DNA of 64,000 nt, taken from Fretibacter sp964410285. Its GTDB lineage: Bacteria > Pseudomonadota > Alphaproteobacteria > Caulobacterales > Maricaulaceae. The DNA lies in assembly GCA_964410285.1 (NCBI GenBank), contig CAYPFR010000005.1:1-64000 (forward strand), read 5' to 3'. This document shows positions 31,897-40,084 of the stretch, one piece after another. The stretch's first letter is position 1, and each line of letters begins with the position of its first letter. Both the position numbers and the translations under genes were made by a program. The notes beneath the pieces are model-generated. The model worked only from the letters and a program-made list of their open reading frames with translations. It was not told the origin of the DNA and did no database searches.

Positions 31897-33839
31897 CGCG
31901 CGACAGGCTTGCGGAAGGGTGTGTTGAGATTAAAATTGCCTTTGGCGGCGCCAACGTCGTTTCCGGCGCGGTACATGCGCATGGAACTGGCCTTTCCTGG
32001 GCGCTCGACTTTCATTGGACCTTCGGCATTTCCTGCGCTGAACTGGCCTTCCATTGAATAGCTGCCAGCCGCGCTGTGAATAATCATATAACCCGTGCCT
32101 TGCGGGCGGCCATCTTGGGCATAACCGTAATATTCCAAAGTCCCGCCATCCGCAGTTTGAATAATGCCCACGCCTGTTCCGTTGGCAACGCCGTTCTCGC
32201 AGACGCCAAGCCAAGTCCCATTGAGGGACGAACCATTATGGCGATACCCGCACCGCGTGGCGACAGTGTCAAGCGAGCGCTGTTTATCCTGATACAGAGT
32301 TTGAAGCTTCTCTTTCAAATCTTCATAACGAATGGCCGTGATGGTTTCGTTTGAGTCTATCAGGTCGAGCTGGACTGAAACTTGCTCGTTTAGAGCAGGA
32401 ATAACGGAGCTAAGATAATTGTTCCCGATATTTACCGATTGCCGTCCATAGGAATAGGCTTTTTGGCCCGCGAAAATAGCCCCTTGAATAAGGGTGTCTA
32501 TTGCAATGGTTTCGCCGTAGCTGGTCCGGTTATTTGATTTGGACTCATTGACAATAGCGGCCCCGCCCGCAACCGCGCTAAGGACAGCAAAGGCGAGGGC
32601 TGTGTTTTTTTGCTTGGCGAGTTTCCGGCGTTTCTGCAATATATTATATTCGGCGTGTAGCATATCGCGCACTTGTGCGCCCATTTCGCCGTTATGCACG
32701 CCGTCAAATAGGCGCAAGGACTGAACGGACAGATATTTCTGCTCAGCCTCTAGCAAGCGTTCGGCATAGCGCTTTCGGGCAAGATAATCAGGGTCGGTAG
32801 AGCCAATCATGGTTAGCGCGCCAAGACTTTCGTCAAATTGTGCAATCGCGCCGGCTCGGCCGACCATAGAGGCTTTTTCCATGTCGGTCTGATTAATCAT
32901 CTTCATGATCTGATTGGCGAAACCTGCGGAGAACTTTTTCTTCAAAGGATCATTTTTCGCCATTGCCGCATCATCCAAAGAAGAGATCGCCTTACGGTCC
33001 AGCCGTATTTTTTCAATTGGATAGGACTGGACAGAGTTCTCTATCATGCCCTTACCCAGTGAATGGGAGGCAACATTTACGTTGGCGTCCCCTGTCAGAT
33101 AGGAAACGAAATCGAGTTCGGGTATGCTTTGCTGCAAATTGCCGTTTTGAAGGAAAGCAAGCTCTGACCGCGCGGCCGTTTGACCGTTGCGGGCGGCCTT
33201 TCCAACCAGCGGCGCGCTCGCCATGAGCACGCCTTGCGTGGCGGCGCTCGCGCGGTGGTCCGTGCGCACGGACACAAGCGGCGTCACTATGTCACCAAAA
33301 GTCAGCGGCTCTTTGCTCATCATTTTTTTTGGATCGGGGAAAGTATAGGCCGCAAAATCAACGCTCACAATATTTGGCAGACTTTCAGCTTCTGTCATTG
33401 GCGCAGAGGTTAGCGAGCCGTCTGCGCCCAATTTGATTTCATGCGGGGAAAGCAAAACGGAATGTTCCGGCAGGCGCACTGCGAGTTCCTTGTAGAGCGA
33501 GAGCGCAAAATAGTTGGATTTTAGGATAACGTTATCAGCGAGGCCTTTTACATCCGGGGAGCCTGCATTTACCCCTGAAGCCGTACCACCAATCGCGTTT
33601 TGACTGAAGGCCTTGTAAAACGCGTCCTGTGCAGCGCTGTCAACATGGGCCGGGTAGCGAACAACCGCCAATACCGTTCCAGGTGAGGGCTTCGCGCGCA
33701 GGGCTTGGGGTGCTACGCTGGATTCGGTCAGGGCAGATTGAGATATCCCTTTCGCGCCGGTCGCGCAGCCTGTCCCGATCGTTGCCGCGCAGGTCAAAAG
33801 GGCAGTCGAGAGTAGAAGTCGGGGAAAATGTTGTCCCAT
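31893..33839 (-). CDS. Outer-membrane-type lipoprotein with C-terminal MORN-like repeats
   Basis: A 648-residue lipoprotein and first gene of the operon. The signal sequence ends with a lipobox-like TIGTGC (Cys25), with Ala at +2, which favours the outer membrane. The long middle region is of unknown fold, with a Ser/Ala-rich beta part and then a helical part (about 330-430, MINQTDMEKASMVGRA to KRRKLAKQ), and a short hydrophobic stretch LAFAVLSAVAGGAAI near 420. The C-terminal 100 residues contain MORN-like repeats (GTWLGVCENGVANGTGVG, YYGYAQDGRPQGTGYM, MEGQFSAGNAEGPMKV), a module that binds surfaces or lipids. It may be the outer-membrane end of the channel system. Start ATG 33839 is the only one that gives a signal peptide. 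Confidence 0.7.
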   Translation of the reverse strand: MGQHFPRLLLSTALLTCAATIGTGCATGAKGISQSALTESSVAPQALRAKPSPGTVLAVVRYPAHVDSAAQDAFYKAFSQNAIGGTASGVNAGSPDVKGLADNVILKSNYFALSLYKELAVRLPEHSVLLSPHEIKLGADGSLTSAPMTEAESLPNIVSVDFAAYTFPDPKKMMSKEPLTFGDIVTPLVSVRTDHRASAATQGVLMASAPLVGKAARNGQTAARSELAFLQNGNLQQSIPELDFVSYLTGDANVNVASHSLGKGMIENSVQSYPIEKIRLDRKAISSLDDAAMAKNDPLKKKFSAGFANQIMKMINQTDMEKASMVGRAGAIAQFDESLGALTMIGSTDPDYLARKRYAERLLEAEQKYLSVQSLRLFDGVHNGEMGAQVRDMLHAEYNILQKRRKLAKQKNTALAFAVLSAVAGGAAIVNESKSNNRTSYGETIAIDTLIQGAIFAGQKAYSYGRQSVNIGNNYLSSVIPALNEQVSVQLDLIDSNETITAIRYEDLKEKLQTLYQDKQRSLDTVATRCGYRHNGSSLNGTWLGVCENGVANGTGVGIIQTADGGTLEYYGYAQDGRPQGTGYMIIHSAAGSYSMEGQFSAGNAEGPMKVERPGKASSMRMYRAGNDVGAAKGNFNLNTPFRKPVAR

Positions 33840-34062
33840 ATTTGGCCCTTCAGAAATGAATCATCATCTATTCAATAGTAAATCAAAGATTAACCTAAAC
33901 TGAAAGACAATTTGTCAGACAGCTTGCAGGTTAATGCAAATAACGTGCAAGCCCGCTAATTTTGAGGGCTCCAGCCATCGAGACCAAGCCCTTTGAGAAT
34001 AGCCGCGAGAATGGCCGCCGCGCGCACTTGTGTTCCCTACTGGCGCGATTTAGACTAAGCCT

Positions 34063-34209
34063 ATGAAAGAAGACAATCCCGCGCCCGAAAATACACAGAA
34101 AAAGCCGATTGATGCCAAAGCCGCGCGGCAGGAACGCCTTGCGCAAAACCTGCGTGATAATTTGCGCCGCCGAAAGGCTGCCGCGCGCAGAATTAACGCG
34201 GGTAAATAG
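34063..34209 (+). CDS. Small basic conserved protein upstream of murA
   Basis: A 48-residue open frame that starts ATG and ends TAG. The protein is strongly basic at its C-terminus (ERLAQNLRDNLRRRKAAARR), a pattern I know from short hypothetical proteins preceding murA in alphaproteobacteria. It has no membrane helix or cysteine. Its amphipathic Arg-rich helix suggests nucleic-acid or ribosome contact, but this is inference. It lies 125 bases before murA on the same strand. Confidence 0.6.
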   Translation: MKEDNPAPENTQKKPIDAKAARQERLAQNLRDNLRRRKAAARRINAGK

Positions 34210-34334
34210 CGAACCTTTTGCATTTTTTGGCGATTATGACGGGCCTTGGCTTTCGCTTTAAAAATACCCTATGACAGCCTTATAATTGCCATATCGATTC
34301 TCAGGATGACGATAAAGCTGATAGGGACTTCATT

Positions 34335-35597
34335 ATGGATAAGATTGTCATTCAAGGCGGGCAAGAACTTCACGGAGAGATCGCAATTAGCGGGGCTAAG
34401 AACTCAGCAATTAAACTCATGGCCGTTTGTCTTTTGACCAATGAGCCGATCACGCTGACAAATATGCCCAGACTTCGCGATACGCGTTTTATGGGGCAGC
34501 TTTTGGCGCATATGGGCGTGCATGTCGAAGAAGGGCCGGGTCCGAAAATGACGCTGCACGCGAGCACGCTTACATCCACCACCGCGCCTTATGATTTGGT
34601 CCGCAAAATGCGGGCGACGTTTAATGTTCTTGGACCAACGCTGGCCCGGGAGCATGAAGCAAGAGTGTCTTTGCCCGGCGGCTGCGCGATTGGCGCGCGG
34701 CCTGTGGATTTGCACCTCAAGGCACTCGAAGCACTCGGCGCGCAAATTTCCCTGGAAGATGGATATGTTGTGGCGTCTGCCAAAGGGGGGCTCAAAGGCG
34801 CAGAAATTACATTCCCCTTCATCAGCGTAGGCGCTACGGAGCACGCCATGTTGGCGGCTGTCCTTGCAAGCGGAACGACGATCCTCAGCAATGCCGCGCG
34901 CGAGCCGGAAATTATAGATCTCGCAAATTGTCTCAACGCAATGGGCGCCAAAGTGGTCGGGGCCGGGCGCTCCGAGATTACAATCATCGGTGTTTCTTCG
35001 CTCTCTGGTGTGGAATATAGCGTGGTACCAGACCGCATTGAGGCAGGGACTTATGCTCTCGCGGCGGCGACAGTGGGCGGACGCGTGAAATTGACCAATA
35101 TTCGCGCCGATCACTTGGGCTCGCTCTGGCCGCTGATCGCGCAAGCCGGCGCAAAGATTTCAATGGATGAAACGACGGTTGTGATTGAGCGAGACGGCGG
35201 GCCCATTCGGCCAGTGGATGTCGATACACAGGCCTACCCCGGCTTTCCGACTGACCTGCAAGCGCAGTTTATGGCGCTTATGTGCCTTGCGGACGGGGTC
35301 TCGATTATTCGAGAGAACATTTTTGAAAACCGCTTTATGCACTGCCCAGAGCTTCAGCGCATGGGCGCGAATATTACCGTCACCGGACGTGAGGCCATTG
35401 TGCGCGGCGTGCCGCAATTAAACGGTGCGCAGGTTATGGCGACTGATCTTCGGGCCTCCGCGTCCTTGATTGCAGCGGGTCTAGCTGCCAAAGGACAAAC
35501 AACAGTGGGCCGAGTCTATCATCTTGATCGCGGCTTTGAACATATTGAAATCAAGCTCGGACAGTGCGGTGCGAAAATCGAACGCCAACCTGAATGA
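34335..35597 (+). CDS. murA: UDP-N-acetylglucosamine 1-carboxyvinyltransferase
   Basis: A 420-residue enzyme that transfers enolpyruvate from PEP to UDP-GlcNAc, the first committed step of peptidoglycan precursor synthesis, in the cytoplasm. It has the EPSP-synthase-like fold with two inside-out alpha/beta domains. Visible motifs: AISGAKNSAIKLMA near 16, RKMRATFNVLGP near 92, and the active-site loop GGCAIGARPVDLH with catalytic Cys117 (fosfomycin-sensitive form). Near the end LRASASLIAAGLAAKG is typical. The length matches the family (about 420). ATG 34335 agrees with family starts (MDKIVIQGG). It opens a cluster that continues with DUF2948 and UPF0262 genes. Confidence 0.97.
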   Translation: MDKIVIQGGQELHGEIAISGAKNSAIKLMAVCLLTNEPITLTNMPRLRDTRFMGQLLAHMGVHVEEGPGPKMTLHASTLTSTTAPYDLVRKMRATFNVLGPTLAREHEARVSLPGGCAIGARPVDLHLKALEALGAQISLEDGYVVASAKGGLKGAEITFPFISVGATEHAMLAAVLASGTTILSNAAREPEIIDLANCLNAMGAKVVGAGRSEITIIGVSSLSGVEYSVVPDRIEAGTYALAAATVGGRVKLTNIRADHLGSLWPLIAQAGAKISMDETTVVIERDGGPIRPVDVDTQAYPGFPTDLQAQFMALMCLADGVSIIRENIFENRFMHCPELQRMGANITVTGREAIVRGVPQLNGAQVMATDLRASASLIAAGLAAKGQTTVGRVYHLDRGFEHIEIKLGQCGAKIERQPE

Positions 35598-35627
35598 AGG
35601 CTTGAGCAAGCGAAAGGTTAGCTGCAC

Positions 35628-36053
35628 ATGAGCAAGCGACTGAAACTAAAGGCCGAGACAGCGGATGATCTAACAATCCTCTCTAGCGCCTTGCAAGACG
35701 CGATTGTGCGGGTGGGCGAAATCAAATATGACAGCAAAAGCCGTGCCGTTACCTTACGGCTAAGCCGATTTACTCATGAGAAAGAAATCCCGCAGCGTGT
35801 GCTTTGCGGACTGCGCTTTGACGGCATTTTGAGCGTGAGTGCACGGGGCATTGACCGCGCTGATCCAGAGGCCTTTGCAGTTCTGATCGCCTTGCATCAT
35901 GAGGAAGGCGAGACGGTGCCTGAATGTGATGTGGTCCTGATTTTTGCGGGCGGCGGCGAAATTAAGCTAAAGGCAGAGTGTATTGATGTCATTTTGGCTG
36001 ATGTTTCAGAGCCCCGCACCACAGCCGTACGCCCCTTGCATCCGGAGAGCTAA
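35628..36053 (+). CDS. DUF2948 family protein
   Basis: A 141-residue cytoplasmic protein of the alphaproteobacterial DUF2948 family, function unknown. It begins with the typical LKAETADDLTILSSALQDA segment (residues about 6-24), followed by RFTHEKEIPQRVLCGLRF near 47-64, and ends after an IKLKAECIDVILADVSEP strand that forms the family core. It sits 31 bases after murA, as in many relatives. The stop shares one base with the start of the following UPF0262 gene, so the two are coupled. In most related genomes hisD lies between these two genes; it is missing here. Confidence 0.85.
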   Translation: MSKRLKLKAETADDLTILSSALQDAIVRVGEIKYDSKSRAVTLRLSRFTHEKEIPQRVLCGLRFDGILSVSARGIDRADPEAFAVLIALHHEEGETVPECDVVLIFAGGGEIKLKAECIDVILADVSEPRTTAVRPLHPES

Positions 36054-36562
36054 TGGAAGACGCGCCGACAGATTTAGAACGGATGAAGGCCGATGACCAT
36101 TATATCATAGAGCTAAACATTGATCCTGATAGCCTCCCGGCGACCAGCCCTGAAATGCAGCATGAGCGCCGCGTGGCGATTTTTGATATGTTGGAGGAAA
36201 ATTACTTCCGGCCCCTTCATAGCGAGTCTGGACCTTATGTGGTACGCGTATCGCTCCGCGATACCTCAAAATTGATATTTGATATTTCCCGCCCCATTGG
36301 TGATGATGAGGATACGATTTCCTTGTCTCTCACGCCGTTTCGCCGGATCATAAAGGACTATTTTTTGATATGCGAGAGCTACCATAATGCCATTCGTACA
36401 GCGACCTCGGCGCAGATCGAAGCGATCGATATGGGGCGTAGGGGATTACATAACGAAGGCTCCCGTCTGTTGACCGATAGCCTGCGGCATCAAGCTGAAA
36501 TCGAGTTTCAAACGTCACGCCGCCTGTTTACTTTAATTTGCTCTCTTCATAGGCGGCCATAA
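36053..36562 (+). CDS. UPF0262 family protein
   Basis: A 169-residue cytoplasmic protein of the UPF0262 family, found in alphaproteobacteria and without known function. Landmarks: YIIELNID near 17, MQHERRVAIFDMLEENYF near 35, the beta hairpin PYVVRVSLRDTSKLIFDI near 62 and SLSLTPFRRIIKDYFLICE at about 92-110. It starts with ATG at 36053, overlapping the DUF2948 stop, and its stop overlaps the phosphatase start in the same TAATG way. These tight overlaps point to a single transcript from murA to yacG. Confidence 0.88.
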   Translation: MEDAPTDLERMKADDHYIIELNIDPDSLPATSPEMQHERRVAIFDMLEENYFRPLHSESGPYVVRVSLRDTSKLIFDISRPIGDDEDTISLSLTPFRRIIKDYFLICESYHNAIRTATSAQIEAIDMGRRGLHNEGSRLLTDSLRHQAEIEFQTSRRLFTLICSLHRRP

Positions 36563-37011
36563 TGAGCTCGCTTGCACCGGGGGCACTCCCCAACTCTGTT
36601 TTGTTCGTTTGCTACCTGAATTCCATCCGCTCGCCTATGGCGGAGGGCCTTATGAAAAAAAGGTTTGATCGGAAACTTTATGTGCAATCGGTTGGTATAA
36701 AAGCTGGCGATCTTGATGAGTTGATGGTGGCCGTCATGGCAGAAAAGTCCATTGATATGCGTGGCCACAAGGCCCGCTGCCTCGCAGATTTAGGCGATAC
36801 AAATTATGACTTAGTCATCGCTTTTACCCCGCCGGCCGCCGAAGCTTCCAAGGCCATTTTTGAAGGCACTGATACACAGATAGAGCTTTGGCCGGTGCCT
36901 GATCCTACTACTGGATCGCTGGACGTTCGGGCTATGCTCAATAATTACCGTTCCATAAGAGATTTCATTGATAATCGCTTGCAAAGGCGCTTTGGGAGTA
37001 ATTCTGCGTAA
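36562..37011 (+). CDS. Low-molecular-weight phosphatase family protein (ArsC-like)
   Basis: A 149-residue member of the low-molecular-weight tyrosine phosphatase / arsenate reductase superfamily. The catalytic P-loop is VLFVCYLNSIRSPMAEGL, giving the CX5R motif followed by Ser (Cys near residue 14, Arg near 20). The general-acid Asp region is WPVPDPTTGS near residue 110 with the DP pair typical of this family. Its substrate is unknown; in this gene neighbourhood it is usually annotated as a protein tyrosine phosphatase. It follows UPF0262 with a one-base overlap and precedes infA by 88 bases. Confidence 0.85.
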   Translation: MSSLAPGALPNSVLFVCYLNSIRSPMAEGLMKKRFDRKLYVQSVGIKAGDLDELMVAVMAEKSIDMRGHKARCLADLGDTNYDLVIAFTPPAAEASKAIFEGTDTQIELWPVPDPTTGSLDVRAMLNNYRSIRDFIDNRLQRRFGSNSA

Positions 37012-37099
37012 TAGGGGTGTTTTTTTGGGAAAAACCCCTATATACGGCGCGAAGCTGGCGGTATGAATCGCTGGGATCAACTTAAAATGAGGTCTAAAT

Positions 37100-37318
37100 T
37101 TGGCTAAAGAAGAACTATTGGAGTTTGAGGGCGAAGTCGTCGAACTTCTCCCTAACGCGACATTTCGCGTGAAACTTGTTAATGATCACGAGATCATCGC
37201 CCATACGGCTGGGCGTATGCGTAAGAACCGTATCCGTGTACTCGCGGGTGACAAGGTGACAGTGGAAATGACCCCCTACGACCTGACCAAAGGCCGTATT
37301 ACCTACCGTTTCAAATAA
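37100..37318 (+). CDS. infA: Translation initiation factor IF-1 (TTG start)
   Basis: A 72-residue S1/OB-fold protein that binds the ribosomal A site during initiation. The sequence is highly conserved (EFEGEVVELLPNATFRVK, IIAHTAGRMRKNRIRVL, DKVTVEMTPYDLTKGRI). The start codon must be TTG at 37100: an in-frame TGA lies four codons earlier (37088) and no ATG or GTG is between them, while MAKEE is the universal N-terminus. A GAGG ribosome site (37089-37092) lies seven bases upstream. The non-AUG start on an initiation-factor gene could allow autoregulation, as is known for E. coli infC (AUU), but that is inference. Confidence 0.97.
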   Translation: MAKEELLEFEGEVVELLPNATFRVKLVNDHEIIAHTAGRMRKNRIRVLAGDKVTVEMTPYDLTKGRITYRFK

Positions 37319-37325
37319 AATTACC

Positions 37326-37946
37326 GTGGCGGGCCGCTCCAAAGCGCCGAGATTTGTGCTCGCTTCTGCCTCGCCGCGCCGCGTTGATCTACTCGCGCAG
37401 ATCGGTTTAAGGCCTAATGAAATTTGCCCTGCTGATATTGATGAGACCCCGCTTAGCGGAGAAACCCCGCGTGCCCATGCGCGAAGGCTCGCTGAGGAAA
37501 AAGCCCAAAAAATAGCCGCGGAGCACGGCGGTGCGGTGATCCTTGCGGCTGATACTGTTGTGGGGGTAGGACGAAGAATTCTTCCCAAGACAGAAACGAG
37601 GGATGAGGCAAAATTTTGTCTCAAGCTTTTATCAGGGCGCGCACACCGCGTTTACACAGCGGCCTGCGTGATCGGCACGGGCGGAACCGCTCGCACGCGT
37701 ATTTCCGAGACGCGCCTTAAAATGAAACGGCTCAGCGCCCGCGAGCAGGAGGACTATCTCGCGAGCGAACAGTGGAAAGGCAAGGCAGGGGGATACGGAA
37801 TTCAAGGACTTGCAGGGGCTTTCATTCAGGCAATTCATGGGTCTTATACGGGTGTTGTTGGCCTGCCGATTTATGAGGTTCGTAATATGTTATCGGCCTC
37901 TGGCGTGACGCCCGAGACCCACCCCATTCAAGGAGATAATTCGTGA
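37326..37946 (+). CDS. maf: Maf-family nucleoside triphosphate pyrophosphatase
   Basis: A 206-residue Maf/YhdE/YceF family protein that hydrolyses non-canonical or excess nucleoside triphosphates (dTTP, UTP or m7GTP depending on subgroup) to the monophosphate. Diagnostic motifs are FVLASASPRRVDLL near 10, DIDETPLSGETPRAHARRLAEEKA near 38, the catalytic Asp in ILAADTVV near 75 and GKAGGYGIQGLAG near 157. It starts with GTG at 37326, seven bases after infA. Subgroup specificity cannot be decided safely. Its TGA overlaps the GTG of the ribonuclease gene by four bases. Confidence 0.9.
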   Translation: MAGRSKAPRFVLASASPRRVDLLAQIGLRPNEICPADIDETPLSGETPRAHARRLAEEKAQKIAAEHGGAVILAADTVVGVGRRILPKTETRDEAKFCLKLLSGRAHRVYTAACVIGTGGTARTRISETRLKMKRLSAREQEDYLASEQWKGKAGGYGIQGLAGAFIQAIHGSYTGVVGLPIYEVRNMLSASGVTPETHPIQGDNS

Positions 37947-38962
37947 AACGGCGCGCCGTCATTGAAAACGCTATAGGGGAAACGCGCGCCGCCGTTTATG
38001 AGGGAAAACGTCTCACGGAGCTATATACGCGGCGCTGGTCTGAAAAAAACAAGCCGCGGGCGGGCGATATTTTTGCGGGGCGCGTGACCCGAATAGAGCC
38101 TTCCCTTGGCGCCGCCTTCGTGGATTTGGGGCATGGGCCAGACGGCTTTTTGAAATTCGCCAATGCGCCGGGCGCGCCGCGCTTAACCGAGGGCCGCTTT
38201 ATTGAAGCCTTTATCACACGAGAGGCGGAAGCCCGCAAAGGACCGATATTAAAATTTGGCGCGCTTTCTGAGGGCCAAAAACCGGGGCCGATCAAAACCC
38301 AGTCCCTGCGTGATTTTATTGCCACGCGCTTTAAGGGTATAAAAATCGACGAGGCCGCCGTCAACGCCCTGGATGAAGCGGTCCAAAGCGAGATCGCCAT
38401 TACCGGAGGGGGCTCTATTGCGATTGAAAAAACCCGAGCCCTGACGGCGATTGATATTGATAAAGGGACGGCCAACTCTGGATTTGACGTCAGCCTTGCT
38501 GCCTGCGTGCTAATCGCGCGGCAAGTGCGGCTTCGCGGGCTTGGCGGCCTTATCGTGATTGATTTTCCAAATCTGCGCCAGAATCGCCAAAGGGAGAAAG
38601 TCTGCGAGGCACTCGAGGCTGCGTTTGAAGCAGATCCAGAGCCGGTTAAGTTTGCGCCGATTTCCCGCTTTGGGGCTTTGGAGATGACGCGAGCGAAAAT
38701 GCGGCTTTCTCTGGATGAAACGCTGATGGATACGCGCCATATTGCGCCGACAGTTGAGACTCAGGCGATTGCGGCGCTGCGCCGTCTTGAACGCGAGGGC
38801 CGCGCGGGCCCGGGTGCGCGCTTAATCTTGATCGCGCCGCAGCCCGTCTATGATTGGCTCATGAACGACGTCATTGACTGGAAAGCCGCCATGATAGAGC
38901 GGCTTGGTGCGCGTTTTGAGTTAAAGCTGGGCGCGGCCGTTGACGTGGAGCATGACCGCTAA
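37943..38962 (+). CDS. rng: Ribonuclease E/G family protein (short form)
   Basis: A 339-residue single-strand-specific endoribonuclease of the RNase E/G family. An S1 RNA-binding domain occupies about residues 35-110 (DIFAGRVTRIEPSLGAAFVD). The DNase I-like catalytic domain has its two metal-binding Asp residues in TAIDIDKG near 173 and GLIVIDF near 208. It lacks the zinc-link CPxCxG and the scaffold of RNase E, so it is shorter than E. coli RNase G (489 residues). This short form is normal for the infA-maf-rng-yacG cluster of alphaproteobacteria and coexists with a full RNase E elsewhere. GTG start at 37943 overlaps the maf stop (GTGA). Confidence 0.88.
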   Translation: MKRRAVIENAIGETRAAVYEGKRLTELYTRRWSEKNKPRAGDIFAGRVTRIEPSLGAAFVDLGHGPDGFLKFANAPGAPRLTEGRFIEAFITREAEARKGPILKFGALSEGQKPGPIKTQSLRDFIATRFKGIKIDEAAVNALDEAVQSEIAITGGGSIAIEKTRALTAIDIDKGTANSGFDVSLAACVLIARQVRLRGLGGLIVIDFPNLRQNRQREKVCEALEAAFEADPEPVKFAPISRFGALEMTRAKMRLSLDETLMDTRHIAPTVETQAIAALRRLEREGRAGPGARLILIAPQPVYDWLMNDVIDWKAAMIERLGARFELKLGAAVDVEHDR

Positions 38963-39147
38963 TGGCCAAGCTTTGCCTCACATGCCTGAAGAAAGAGGTG
39001 CGCGCCGCGTATAAACCGTTTTGCTCAAAGCGCTGCGCGGACATTGATCTGGGACGCTGGCTAAACGGGGATTATGTTATCGAAGGTGAGGACGGCGCGG
39101 CGCTGGACGCGGCAAATGACCGTATCAATGCGCCCGATCCCGGATAG
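38962..39147 (+). CDS. yacG: DNA gyrase inhibitor YacG-like zinc protein
   Basis: A 61-residue protein with a single zinc ribbon: CLTC at residues 5-8 and CSKRC at about 21-25 make the four-Cys site, followed by the family signature DLGRWLNGDYVI. In E. coli YacG binds GyrB and inhibits gyrase. The start (ATG 38962) overlaps the rng stop by one base. It is the last gene of the murA-to-yacG run and is followed within two bases by the convergent phosphodiesterase gene. Confidence 0.93.
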   Translation: MAKLCLTCLKKEVRAAYKPFCSKRCADIDLGRWLNGDYVIEGEDGAALDAANDRINAPDPG

Positions 39148-39148
39148 A

Positions 39149-39985
39149 CTAATCTTCAAGCGCGTCAAAAACGGCCTTATCATCAATAAAATAGAGATCG
39201 ACCCCAAAGTGGGCTTCGTGCGCGTTAATCGCTGGCCAATTAACGTAAGAAAAGGTGGAAACCTTTATCCCGTCGGCTTGGTAGGCCGCAACGAGATCGG
39301 CGCTGACCATATCTTGCGGAACACAGACCGACCCGGCCGTTTTCTTCAGCATGTCCCGCATCTCTCCGCGAAGGCCGTCTTTGACGTAATATCCGCTTCT
39401 ATGGCCATGGATAAGCCTATTTGGACCGCGCGGGATATGGCCATGCTTGGCTTTGTGAACCTTATGGAGTGCGCGGATGGCCTGATTGGGATTTTTGCAC
39501 CAATGGGAGAGGCAAAGGGGTATATCGGGCGCGATTGCATGGAATTGATACAGAGTCTCAGGGAGCCACGAGACGTAGACCGTGCGCTCTTTTAATCGGT
39601 AGAGCGAGATAAGCGCATGGATGCTCTCTTCAAATCCTGCGTCTTTTACATCAACAAGCAATTTGGCATTTTTCTGCGGATGCTTGCTCGCCGCTTCAAA
39701 TAGCGCTTGCGCGGTCGGAATGATTGCAAATCGTCCGCCAATTCCGCCTTCGCTTTGCGGCGCAAAGTCATCGGCCATGATATCGCATAGCTTATAAATT
39801 TTACCGTCGCCCGCGCGCGCAAATTCATCATGATAGATCATGGGCGTGCCGCATTTGCTGACGCGAATATCAAATTCAAGGTGACGCACGCCAAAGGAAA
39901 GCGCTGCATTCAATCCGGCAATTGTGTTTTCTTCGGCGCTAAAGCCTCTGAAACGGTGGGAAATGAGTCGGTCAATCGATAGCAT
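39149..39985 (-). CDS. Glycerophosphodiester phosphodiesterase family protein
   Basis: A 278-residue TIM-barrel phosphodiesterase (GDPD family), which hydrolyses glycerophosphodiesters from phospholipid turnover to glycerol-3-phosphate and an alcohol. The N-terminal catalytic block is SHRFRGFSAEENT, in which HRG is interrupted as HRFRG but the following Glu-Asn is kept. EFDIRVSKCGTPMIYHDEF near residues 38-56 supplies the metal-binding Glu, Asp and His. AKLLVDVK near 102 and a late Asp (ADGIKVSTFSYVN near 240) complete the barrel. No signal peptide is seen, so it is cytoplasmic. It converges with yacG. Confidence 0.82.
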   Translation of the reverse strand: MLSIDRLISHRFRGFSAEENTIAGLNAALSFGVRHLEFDIRVSKCGTPMIYHDEFARAGDGKIYKLCDIMADDFAPQSEGGIGGRFAIIPTAQALFEAASKHPQKNAKLLVDVKDAGFEESIHALISLYRLKERTVYVSWLPETLYQFHAIAPDIPLCLSHWCKNPNQAIRALHKVHKAKHGHIPRGPNRLIHGHRSGYYVKDGLRGEMRDMLKKTAGSVCVPQDMVSADLVAAYQADGIKVSTFSYVNWPAINAHEAHFGVDLYFIDDKAVFDALED

Positions 39986-40084
39986 AGCTGGAGCCTATAG
40001 GCTAAGCCCGCGAAAACGCCAAGCCTGATCAGACGCTGGGCTGAAAAAATAGAACTCTTGAGCGGCGAGACAAAGCCCTTGATT

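Noticed and set aside
25597..33839. Zorya-type anti-phage system because of the MotA-like gene
   Set aside because: There is no ZorB with an OmpA-type peptidoglycan domain and no helicase or nuclease; the partner proteins have vWA and SUMF domains instead.
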